Below are positions 1 through 8,620 of a stretch of DNA of 29,562 nucleotides, piece by piece. The DNA is taken from NCBI GenBank assembly GCA_003427395.1, contig BFEA01000062.1, positions 516,025 to 545,586 of the forward strand, written 5' to 3'. This stretch comes from Chara braunii. Lineage: Eukaryota > Streptophyta > Charophyceae > Charales > Characeae. Below the pieces are notes generated by a model that did not search any database, was not told the DNA's origin, and saw only the letters and a program-made list of their open reading frames with translations. The translations under genes were made by a program, and so were the position numbers. The number at the start of each line of letters is the position of its first letter. Positions within the stretch are counted from its first letter, which is position 1.

Positions 1-432
1 AATTAGAAGAAACTCAGAAAAATAACCGTTGGCCCCGTCCCGAAGCAGCCGATGGCAAAACCGTGAAGGGGGGGGGGGGGATGGCCCCGCCGGCCTTTTA
101 TTTACCTTGATACTCCCGCGCCGTCGCCGAGGTCGTTGTCCGTATGCGTGCAGGTCTCGATCAAACATACCAGTAACCGAAAATACCCCCACTTCTCGCT
201 TAATCAAATATAAATAAGTATTAATATCACTAAGCAAAACGACCGAGGTCCGGGCCGGCTTTACGATCAACAACAGAAAAGAATCACGCGCGCCTTAAAC
301 CCTGCGCGCCCACGCACTCGCTATTTTAGCCAACCTTCCCGTCAACGTAACTCACAGACGCGGCCGCGCTTAGCGCGGTATACTTAAACTTTAAGCCAAA
401 CAATTTTCTGTTACTTGCAAAAACCAGGGCGG

Positions 433-450
433 ATACCCTTGCAAGGGTAT
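433..450. repeat. 18-bp perfect palindrome
   Basis: ATACCCTTGCAAGGGTAT is its own reverse complement, and the next bases outward add a G/T and a G/C pair. It is one of roughly ten short perfect inverted repeats between 360 and 1130. Confidence 0.8.
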
Positions 451-619
451 TCGCACCGACAGCCTTACCGGACCATATTAAGCGACTTCTCCGTCGCTTC
501 GCTAAATCTGAAAGCTATAAATCCATTCACACTCCAAATGCTGACGAAAGAAGTGAGCCAATCCGACTAGCCGACAAACACAGGGTAGAGGCCTCCATCA
601 AACCATGCCTCCACAACTA

Positions 620-681
620 TATGCTGCCAGGTTCCTAACCTGGGCCTCACACCGTCCATAAATTAGGACACTGGCAGCATA
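620..681. repeat. Hairpin with 19-bp arms
   Basis: The left arm 620-638 starts TATGCTGCCAG and the right arm 663-681 ends CTGGCAGCATA. The outer 11 bp pair perfectly and the inner 6 bp (TCCTAA with TTAGGA) also pair, giving 17 of 19 pairs around a 24-base loop. The function is unknown. Confidence 0.8.
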
Positions 682-1564
682 AGTTNCAAAGACCNTCCCA
701 ATNGTCCTCTCCCNNGTTCNAGANAACCTTCGNCTNCTCNTNGGGTGTNCCTAGTCCTGGCAAAAACTAGGGACGCGAGCCTTAACCGAGACCTTTGAAG
801 GCACTCTCGCCTTNTTTCTCAAAATCTNTCGCAATCAAATATATATGTAAACTTAATATCCACTCCGCTCTTTCTGCAGTCTAGTACAGAAAGGCCCGGT
901 CTCCATCTTGGCCCACCATAGCCTGGTTGATCGGACCAGGACTACGGCCCACCGCATTGTTATTTAACGGCAGTACCCTCATTGGTTACGCAACGATAGA
1001 GTTTCTCCTGATAGGCACTCAATCAGGACCTCCCAAAATCTCAACCTTCACTATCCCACGGAGTAATTTCCCTGGGGCGGGTAACTCCCCTTAAACTCTT
1101 ACCCCGTGGTCCCGCAACCAGGTTGCGCCGGTTAGCAGTCATCCAATGGGGTTACGCCCTAGAGGTACTAACTTCTTTTCCATTAGCTTGACCTTTCTTC
1201 AATATGTCTCAGAATTAGCACCAGTGGTTAAACGGGTGCGTCGCAAAACAAAATCACAGGCCCACTGCACGATACGCAGGGGTCCGAAGGCATTTACCAG
1301 CCCTCCTTCAATAGGCATAGCCTCCTTCGCACGCTTACAAGCAAAATCACCGCTAAATCCACCAGGCCGTGACCCCTGACTTGATCAGAGCCAGCAGCCA
1401 CCCACCCTGAGACATCTCTCGTCCTGTACTCATTGCGACTTTCTCAAACATTTCAAACAAAAAGTGGCCCCTTTTCGTCAGACTTTATTACCCATTGAAC
1501 AACTCATCATGCCATAAATCAATTTATTCACTTCTGAGGATGAGTCTTTCAACCAAAAACCACT

Positions 1565-1784
1565 CCCCTTTTCCAACAATCCGAAAGGGGCTCTCTTCAT
1601 AACCAAAACACCCCCTCTTCCAAAAATCGCGAGGGGTCTCTCCATAAAACAATACATTCCCTCTTCCATAAATCACAAGGGTCTCATCATAAACAAAACA
1701 CCCCCTCTCTCAAAATCACGAGGGGTTACGTTACATCACAAAACATCACAAAACATCCCCTCCCTTTTCCAAAATCTAAGGGGG
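1565..1784 (-). repeat. Five-copy tandem repeat: purine tract, TG-rich spacer and small hairpin
   Basis: Five degenerate units start near 1565, 1612, 1659, 1702 and 1762 (spacing about 47, 47, 43 and 60 bases). Each has a C-rich tract, about 12-15 bases of TTCCAAAAATC-like sequence and a G-rich tract that pairs back. Stems are CCCCTTT/AAAGGGG (1565-1571/1584-1590), CCCCTC/GAGGGG (1612-1617/1631-1636), CCCT/AGGG (1659-1662/1678-1681), CCCCTC/GAGGGG (1702-1707/1720-1725) and CCCTT/AAGGG (1762-1766/1778-1782). On the minus strand each unit also reads as a purine tract followed by TG, for example GGAAAAGGGAGGGGA then TGTTTTG at 1770-1750. That form is typical of a polypurine tract at the start of a 3' LTR; here it is repeated. 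Confidence 0.65.
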
Positions 1785-2427
1785 TCCCATCATAAAACAG
1801 AACATCACTGAGAGACCATCTTATGGGTCCTCATCACAACTTAGATAACTTTCACAGACGGACTGCGCTTCCTCCCCTTATACTCTGCCTTATCAGCTGC
1901 CGTGGGCAAGTCGCACAAGTATACCGAGGAGTAGANNGTTTTACTTACAATCATATTCACAATACCCAAGATACATAAAATGTTTTTCACACATTGTCCA
2001 CACAAACTCATCATACATCAGAGTACAACCACACATGTGAGAGAGACAAGTAATCGTCACATATAAGAATGGTCCCTAAAGGAAACCTCATCATAATATA
2101 CACTCAGGGAGTACAATGTCTCATACAGAAAGTGTCTCCAAATCATGGCTTGCTCAACTCAAGCCACACCAAACCCACACTGACAACTACCCTTAGAATA
2201 TATGTCCGATCTGTCTCTCAAAGGCCAGGGCGTAGGCCACCTAAATATGTACATGCCTCATCTAAACCACCCTGACCCTCAAAACCCCAACTCAGTAGAA
2301 ACACTAGAGTTCAGATCTAAATTAACAGTAATCATCAAAATGTCTTCTAAGTCTAAGAGAGTATCACACAGAACCTAAGTTGATGCCTCACAAAATGCCC
2401 GCTCGCTTATATAGACAAAGNCGGCCC

Positions 2428-5205
2428 TACCTCCTCAACTCCTCCTTGTTTTGCCTATATAACTGAGCCCTAAGTCCATCTGCGGACTTCTCTACTATCC
2501 TACCCTGTCTATCATACATTTTACCCCCTACCTCTGAAATCTTCCCTGCTGCCTTATCCTCAAGAAACTGGAGACAGTCCAAAGCGTGATGCGCGCTCCT
2601 CTTGCATTAGAAACATAGTTGATCAACCTTCCTCTTGAACTTCTTCTTCCTGGGCTGAGGAGGTGGTGATGAAGGAGATCCTGCCAAGGTACTGACAACC
2701 CCCTGCTGCTCTGTTTGAGGAGCTGCGGTACCAACGACTTCCTGCCGCTCTGTCCCCGGAACTGGTCCACCAGACCCAGATCCAGTAGCCCAAAATCCAA
2801 GGTCTACCTCTCAAATCTTCTGTCGCGGGAACGTACTCGGCCGTGTCCAACCTCTGAGGCCTCCTCTCGAGTGCCGCCCCTGGCACTGCCGTGGGCTGCT
2901 CCTCAATCTCCTCTGGTTCATACTCAGGTGTGCCTATCCTCTGGAGTCTGCACGCGATGGCACCCTCCTCCTCAATCCCCATCTCTCTCTCAAGAGGCTC
3001 CTCTATCCTCTGCTCAGGTGAAAACAAACTCACCTCCTCCTGTATAGTATGCACCGCCTCAAGGAGCACGCCCATGGATCCCTCTGCCGAGCCCTGAGTC
3101 GGCTCACTGCTAGATGGTGGCAGCCCCTCCTCTACTGCCAAAGGTACGACTGGGCCTACCGCCGCCATCGGCAGCGTCGCGAGCTCAGTAGGGGCTCTAA
3201 ACTCGAACGCCTCTCTCTCCGCCTGTCTCTGGGCTCTCGCCTCCTCTGGCTCCAGGATAACTCTCCCCATAGGCGGCTCCTGGCGAGGCTCTGTCGCAGA
3301 TGGCTGTCCTGGCAATCCCTGTCTTGGCTGCCTCTGCTCTCCCTGCCGGCTGCTCTCTGGTCTGTCCACCTTTCCCTGGGTTTGCTGCCTCAGGCTCTCA
3401 ATGATAGCTGTCTGGCTGGCCACCAAAGCCCTAAGTTCCTGAATTTCCACCTCCATAGCCTCCAGACGTACTCCATGGCTGGCTTCCTTCATTTTCTTCC
3501 CCACCAGATCGCCCTCTAATAACAAGTGCCGGTCAAAAGTGGTCTTGACTAGGAACTTGATTTTACGATCTAACCTTTCTTCCGCCTTCCTGGCCACCCC
3601 AAACCCGGCTCTGACTGGCGATGGAAGCTCCTCTCCTCTCTGCTCCCAGAAGTCTCTCCACATTTCAGGAATTTCCGGGGCCTTGGCTGGCGCGCTGGGC
3701 GGCTGACCCGGGAGTGCTCCTGCTGCCTCCGATCTCTGCCTCTCCTGATGCTGCTCCGGGAGCTCCCCAGCTGCCTCCAACCTCTGCCTCTCCTGCCATA
3801 TCTCATCTATCCGCCTGGTTCGTCTTGCCCTCTTTTCTTCGGTCGTCTCTCCAGCTGGCACCCTTTCCCTCGTGCGGAGGTCGACCCTCTTTGGGATTTC
3901 TGCTTCCATCTCCTTCTCGGGCTGGCATGACTCCTGGCCCGGCTCTGCAGGTGCTGGCTCCTCCAGGTCTGGGTGCTCGAGGGCATGAGCTGCTAGGTGC
4001 CTATCAATCAGGATCAAAGCTTCTCTCCTTACAGTTGCCCCCTCTCTCCTCCTTCTGCCCTCCCTTCTGGCGAAGGAGCCTTTTCTGACGAAGGTAAAGG
4101 GGTCTCCTCTCTCTGCAACCCCTCCTTTGCTTGCCGGGTGCTCCCTGGTGCACCCTCGAGTCTCAAACCCACTGCTGGCGCCTGTGGGGGCGTGCCTTCT
4201 CCAACCTCTATCACTTCCTCCCCTGCATGTCTCCCCTCATCGCCCAGCCCCCTCTCTCGCTGAGTACCCTGGACCTCTTCCTGTGGCACCTCCTCCCGTG
4301 GCATCTCTCCTCGTGGTATCTCCCCCTGTGGCACCTCCTCTCGTGGCACCTCTGCCTGATCTCCATGCTCCTCACCCTGAAGCGACGCCCTCCACCGAGA
4401 GATATCTAAATGCATCTCCAATTCCCTCAAGGGCCCCTTTGACGCTGGTGGCTTCCCCTGTGTGTGCTGGCGACCTCCTCAATCCACCCTCAGTAAAACG
4501 ATGGAACTCCACTGGCCCCAACCCACACTCAGGGTATGCCCCTCGCTCCTCATCCTCTGNCTCCTGCTCTCTCCTGGCTAGGGCCTTCCGTCCTCCTCGA
4601 GATGGTCTCGCCTCCCTGGGCTCAGGGTCCCTCGGCCTCTGACTCCTCTGACGCCTCTCGACTCTGGGCTGAGGGAGCTCTGGCCGTCGAAAACCCTCTC
4701 TCAAATGTGCCCTGCAGCTTTCCCAATCTCGTGCCATGTCCCTGATCTGCATAGCCAGTGGCCTTTCCGTCTTCCTGGTCCAGAGTGGTAGTGTCTGCAT
4801 CCAATCATCTCTCTGTATGCCCTGCTCTTGCATGAACCACTCAAACGCGGGGATGAAGTCCGGCGCATTTCCAATCTCCAGGCGGATCGGCCTGCCATCA
4901 GGTCCCACAGGCGAGGGTCGCAACTCCTCCATCCTTATCTCCACCTCCTGCCTCGTCGTCGCCTCCCTACGAATCCTGGCAATGGGCTCTTCGAACCTAC
5001 CTGCTCCCCTCAATCTCTCAATCGCCTGAGTGACGGTCCAGCCCATACGCCTCGCATGCTCCCAGAAACTGTCCAGGAATAGNTCGATGTCCCCATCATT
5101 GTAGACTGGAGTATTCTCTCGTTGGCGAGACCCATGCCGCTCATATCCTCCTGATGCGCCCAACGGCCTCTGAGGCGGCCGTGTCTCCTTCCCTCCTCTT
5201 GGCAT
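2428..5205 (-). pseudogene. gag: Gypsy-type Gag-like protein with CCHC zinc knuckle, frameshifted
   Basis: This is a long, charged, Arg/Glu/Gln/Pro-rich reading region split over three frames. The N-terminal part (5205 to about 4440) has a compact region rich in Trp, Arg and Phe, including FLDSFWEHARRMGWT and IPAFEWFMQEQGIQRDDW, as expected for a capsid-like domain. The middle (4430-4031) is Glu/Pro-rich with repeated PREEVP-like units. The next part (4050 to about 2820) contains Gln/Glu-rich coiled-coil-like sequence. The last part (about 2820-2428) carries a basic KKKFKRK stretch and then a CX2CX4HX4C knuckle at 2615-2574, which is typical of retroelement nucleocapsid. Breaks: frameshifts near 4440-4470, 4030-4060 and 2820, and a TAA inside the knuckle (2609-2607). 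The start at 5205 is the MPRGGK methionine in good context (GCCATGC); an upstream in-frame ATG at 5310 would add a hydrophobic 35 residues. It lies downstream of the integrase on the same strand, the reverse of the normal order. The CCHC makes Gag likely; an env-position accessory protein is the alternative. Confidence 0.7.
2574..2615 (-). other. CCHC zinc knuckle interrupted by TAA
   Basis: On the minus strand the codons give Cys-Phe-stop-Cys, four residues, His, four residues, Cys, which is exact CX2CX4HX4C spacing. It is preceded by a lysine-rich run. The stop replaces the residue just before the second Cys. After the knuckle the frame runs on for about 48 codons to a TAG at 2430-2428. Confidence 0.75.
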
Positions 5206-5371
5206 GGCTGTCTTCGTAAAGTCAGACCTGCACAACAGGCGAAGGAGACAATAGGCACACGTTGGGGTAAGCAAGCAGGTGATAATCAGAGCAAGCTCAG
5301 ACCAGACCACACTTATGCAGCATGCATCCTTCCTAACCTACACACCCTGTTACTTCTTATTTTAGGGGCGG
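5206..5371 (-). promoter_or_regulatory. Integrase-gag spacer with splice-like sites
   Basis: Read on the minus strand, the last codons of the integrase contain GAGGTAAGAG (about 5391-5382), a near-perfect plant 5' splice site. A pyrimidine-rich run ending TTGTGCAG/GT (about 5237-5228) resembles an acceptor and lies about 25 bases before the gag ATG at 5205. Joining these two sites would give a stop at once, so they would not fuse the proteins. The acceptor could instead serve a donor further upstream and make a short RNA for the gag. This is read from consensus only. Confidence 0.3.
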
Positions 5372-6373
5372 TCAGGTCATCTCTCTTACCTCTTCTCTCG
5401 CCACGAATTTCTTCAGTTGCGTTCCTGATACCCAATCCTTCCACTCAGTCTCATTTAACTCCTCGATCTGGTACGCTCCGAAGTCTCCGACCCGTGCAAT
5501 TCGGTAGGGACCTAACCATCTCTTATCGAGCTTCCTGGACCACTGCTTCTCCAGCGACGTATCGTAGAGAAGCACGACATCCCCGACTACCAAGGGTACT
5601 TTCCTCACTCGCGCAGACTGATCCCATCGGGTCTTATCATCCATACGGCTTCTCGCCACCTGATCAGATGCCTCCTGGATCCTTTCTTCTATCGCCCCGA
5701 CCTGCCGCGCCCGAATATCGAGCAACTCTTCAAATGACAGGTTGACTTCCAGATCCCGGCGCCTCCACGTCTTAAGAAAGCTTTCGATAGGGAAGGTGGC
5801 ATGCCTTCCGTACCACAGCGTCGCAGGTGCGTACTTAGTGGATCTCTTTACTGTAATATTCTCGACAAAGAAAGTCGCCCTTAGGTATCTTGGCCATTGA
5901 TTAGGCCTACCTTCGGTCCATTTGGCCAGGAGGTTCATAATGGTACTATGTCCTCTCTCTACGAGAGCATTTGCCTGGGGGTGCGCGGCCGTGGTGTAGT
6001 TGGCTGCCACACCATATCTTGCTAACAGTTCTTGCACCTCCTGATAGGTAAACTCTGATCCCCTGTCCATTACGAATTCCCTGACGAAAGGATAACGCAG
6101 GTAGTACTCCTCGATGCAGCTCACCAGGATTGACCCGGTCTTTGTGCGAATAGCTCGCCCGTCTACGAACCCAGACAGGTTATCGCGCGCATCGAAGATA
6201 TAGTTATAGCCCTGATCCCCAAGTGGTATAAAAAGCAGATCGAGATGCACTACGGCCCCTACCTCTCGCTCTAACCTTGGATGCAGCGGCTCTCCCTGCC
6301 TTAAACGAGATCTCTCCTGGCAGGGTACGCAAGATCGACAGAATTTCCCGACCATGTCCATCATTCCATCCGA
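5372..6373 (-). pseudogene. Gypsy (Ty3-like) integrase, 5'-truncated
   Basis: The 330-residue reading frame is the C-terminal part of a Ty3/Gypsy polyprotein. Integrase inserts element cDNA into chromosomes. Residues 9-16 (CRSCVPCQ) are the Cys-Cys half of the HHCC zinc domain. The catalytic residues are Asp42 (in VHLDLL), Asp100 (in FVMDRGSEF) and Glu136 (in NALVERGHS), with exactly 35 residues between the last two, the normal D-35-E. A GPY/F-type module follows (RWLGPYRI near residue 285), and the frame ends at TGA 5374-5372. The frame stays open upstream to a stop at 6403-6401, but similarity seems to stop at the DGMMDMV segment near 6373. The His-His half, RNase H, RT and protease are absent upstream, so the element is broken here. 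The core itself has no stop or frameshift. Confidence 0.9.
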
Positions 6374-7334
6374 TTTTCGCTTTGGAGAGTTATGGGTTGG
6401 CTACCGAGGGGCTAGGAGCGTTGTCGCGTTGTTGGTATTGTGTCGTTTTGTACATATATTTTTTTATGTGTATGAGTGTTCGTAAAGTGGAGTGTGCGTG
6501 GTGTGTGGGATGCGTCCTAGTCGACCGACGATGAGTCGCGCTTGGGACCTCAGCCTCCCCAAGATGTCGGTTCGCATGCGGGTCCGATAGAGGCGTATTA
6601 CCGCGCGTACCCCCTATGCTACAGCGAACGAGAAACGCCCTCGGCTGGTCCACCTCTGCGATTGCAACTGATTAGCTTTCGTACTGTGGACTGGTAGCTC
6701 GGCGGGGATACGCCCACCGAAGGGAGGTGACAGCTCCCGTAAGGTGNAGGTAAGTCGTGCCTCGCGTAGGCCCTATCCTGTCGTAGGGGCTCGCGAGAGG
6801 TATGGCTGGCGCACCCAGCCGGAGCAGCTTGTGGCAGCTCCATGTATATTGCGACGAAGGGTTCTAAAAACCAACTCCTGCGTGACGCGGCCGGGAGGGT
6901 CCCGCGCTGCCCCCGTGCGGTGCCGGACCGATGCGCCCGACAGCGTAAAGGGTTTTTCCTCGTCCATCACAATCCATGAATTACGGAAAAAAGGTTGTCC
7001 CTCTTGTTTGTGGCTTTCTTACCTTAGTAGGGAAAATTTATCCCCAAGCTCTTATGATATTCTTCCAGAAGTTCAGTTTTGCTTCACCTTTGGTCTATGG
7101 CTTGTTCGTCGATCTTCCTTTCATTGACCACGATTTACTCATTAACCAAAAGGACACTCCATATTCGATGGTGTACTTTATACGGGTAGTTGTTGGATCC
7201 CGGCAGTACAACACAGTTGCACTCATTAACCAAGAGGAACCCTCCACATTGACCACAATTTAGTTTTGCGCGCGCGCACGCACGTATGTGAGAGAAGGTT
7301 AACAACAATCGTATTTTTCATCACCAGTTCAGGA
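6374..7334. other. Unexplained sequence between integrase and foldback
   Basis: From 6400 to about 6970 the sequence is GC-rich with many CpG and no convincing coding frame. From 6976 to 7263 there is an open frame of 95 codons on the plus strand without recognisable motifs, probably chance. Within it ACTCATTAACCAA occurs twice (about 7137 and 7222) with CATTGACCAC nearby both times, a small local duplication. An alternating GC run follows at about 7266-7285. One unresolved base lies at 6747. Confidence 0.4.
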
Positions 7335-7515
7335 CACCCTTCACCACTTTAGGATGCAGTCTGCCTAAACAGGTGGTTTTCAGGGTCTTCGGACCTTTCA
7401 CCACTTCAGGACCATTCATGTCTGAAAATCCTGAATGGTCCTGAAGTGGTGAAAGTTCCGAAGACCCTGAAAACCACCTGTTTAGGCAGACTGCATCCTC
7501 AAGTGGTGAAGGGTG
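7335..7515. repeat. 84-bp near-perfect inverted repeat, 13-base loop
   Basis: The left arm 7335-7418 and right arm 7432-7515 pair over 84 positions with two mismatches (7350/7500 and 7394/7456). The arm carries TTCACCACTTTAGGATGCAG, then a CCTAAACAGGTGGTTTTCAG segment, then TTCACCACTTCAGG again. Transcription in either direction would give a long RNA hairpin. It could be a foldback or MITE-like element, a recently inverted satellite unit or a small-RNA source. Confidence 0.9.
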
Positions 7516-7740
7516 GTTTTCATGGTCTTCGGATCTTTCACCACTTCAGAACCATTCAGGATTTTCAGACTGCCCAAAACTCTCACCTGACCACTTCAGG
7601 ACACCCTTCACCACTTCAGGACACCCTTCACCACTTCAGGATGCAGCCTGCCTAAACAGGTGGTTTTCAGGGTCTTTGGACCTTTCACCACTTCAGAACT
7701 ATTCAGGATTTTTAGACTGCCAAAAACTCTCACTTCAGAA
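7511..7740. repeat. Direct copies of the foldback arm, with short tandem units
   Basis: After the hairpin the same arm sequence returns in the left-arm orientation. A partial copy covers about 7512-7595. Then TTCACCACTTCAGGACACCC-like units of about 20 bases repeat around 7590-7640. A longer copy, including GCCTAAACAGGTGGTTTTCAG, covers about 7620-7735. The order is therefore plus, minus, plus, plus. Both later copies end with a shared ATTCAGGATTTT(C/T)AGACTGCC segment not seen in the first. Confidence 0.8.
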
Positions 7741-7786
7741 TTATCATTCCTGAATTTTCAGCTACCCGATAACCGCTTGTTACGTA

Positions 7787-7810
7787 TGTGTGTGTGTGTG
7801 TGTGTGTGTG
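7787..7810. repeat. (TG)12 microsatellite
   Basis: Twelve uninterrupted TG units. The surrounding stretch 7741-8071 has no other recognisable feature apart from an A-rich patch near 7980-8015. Confidence 0.95.
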
Positions 7811-8071
7811 CAAACACCTGCAATACAACACATTTGCGCTCTGAATGATCACCTCCCAGGCAAAACTCATGTAAGAAGACTCAAAGACAATTCTCACATA
7901 GTTCTTCAGTGGACAAAACTATTGTCGAAAGGGTGGAAGACAAAAACAACATGTACAACGGTACAAGATTGAAAAATAAGATGAAAAAAATGAAGCACAA
8001 AAAAAAAAAACGAAGATAATGACAAACTGTCAGTACTGCCATTTGTCAGTCTGAACGGGAAGATCAAAAGT

Positions 8072-8245
8072 ATGCAATGGCTCATAACATACCCGGCGTG
8101 GCCGGTCAATGCTTGGCTCAACACACAGGGCTTACAATCACAGAAGCCCAATCCTGGAAAACTGTGCAATCTGCAATAGTGAAGATAACAAAAGACATAA
8201 GTTACTCCCTGCTGCTTTGTCCGAAGACGCAACAACTCTGGAGGA
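8072..8245 (+). pseudogene. LINE ORF2 C-terminal zinc-finger fragment
   Basis: The plus strand encodes a MQWLITYPAWPVNAWL-like stretch followed by CAICNSEDNKRHK, then, after a frameshift near 8205, LLLCPKTQQLW. Together this gives C-x2-C, His and Cys followed by a Leu-Trp pair, the pattern at the C-terminus of plant LINE ORF2 proteins. The WLIT block resembles the WLITF block of the LINE at 9994-12160, so this is probably a relative of that family. Upstream and downstream protein is not recognisable; 8246-8620 holds nothing I can name. Confidence 0.45.
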
Positions 8246-8620
8246 GGGCCAAGGAAGGATCTATGGAAGACTATCACCAATAAACTTTTGATGGAGTATA
8301 TCCTTGCAAGGGTGAGTAAAGAAACATACATCCGCAATTACTGGCAAACCGCAATTGCAGGCGTACGTACATCAGCAACACACATGCCACGTGGGCATGC
8401 ACAAGTCTTCGTCGATCAACAATGAACAAATTTGAGGCAAAAATACATCCAAGAGGTCGCGGAACGACTACTCGAGAACTTTTTTCTCCTCCCCACCTCT
8501 CTCCTCCTGTGACCAACGTTCCACATCCCTAACTCCAGGAAGTCCCGGAGCCATGCCATTGTTAGAGGACAAAGACAACTGAAAAAATGCTATATATAGC
8601 AAGAAAACACTACATGTCAA

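Larger units (their letters stand above)
1..2427. other. Non-coding stretch downstream of gag; possible LTR/3' region
   Basis: No reading frame here looks protein-coding; the short open frames lack family motifs. The stretch lies on the 3' side of the minus-strand gag pseudogene. Single unresolved bases cluster at about 686-830, with others at 1935-1936 and 2421. Within it are a chain of short hairpins (360-1130), one longer hairpin (620-681) and a tandem purine-tract repeat (1565-1784). Because purine tract followed by TG is the usual start of a 3' LTR, the sequence from about 1755 down to 1 may be LTR. I could not see the second LTR copy or its far end, so this is inference. Confidence 0.4.

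Noticed and set aside
922-932. CCTGGTTGATC resembling the 5' end of 18S rRNA
   Set aside because: Only about ten bases agree and the flanks do not match rRNA on either strand.
1381-1393. TTGATCAGAGCC as a tRNA-Met primer binding site
   Set aside because: Only ATCAGAGC(C) matches the usual TGGTATCAGAGC, it is on the strand opposite to the gag/integrase element, and no LTR end is adjacent.
3049-4088. Long plus-strand open frames opposite the gag pseudogene
   Set aside because: They are antisense shadows of GC-rich minus-strand coding sequence and show no family motifs.
5206-5310. Signal peptide of an envelope protein, from the hydrophobic stretch before the gag MPRGGK start
   Set aside because: The following protein has Gag features and a zinc knuckle, and the stretch overlaps a splice-acceptor-like, probably untranslated sequence.
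6976-7263. Possible 95-residue protein gene
   Set aside because: No homology I recognise, no clear promoter or intron signals, and an internal local duplication; chance ORF is more likely.
7591-7640. CRISPR-like short regularly spaced repeats
   Set aside because: The units are adjacent with no unique spacers, in a eukaryotic repeat context.
7906-8337. Minus-strand 143-codon open frame
   Set aside because: Low-complexity Phe/Ser-rich translation opposite an A-rich tract and a LINE fragment; no motif.
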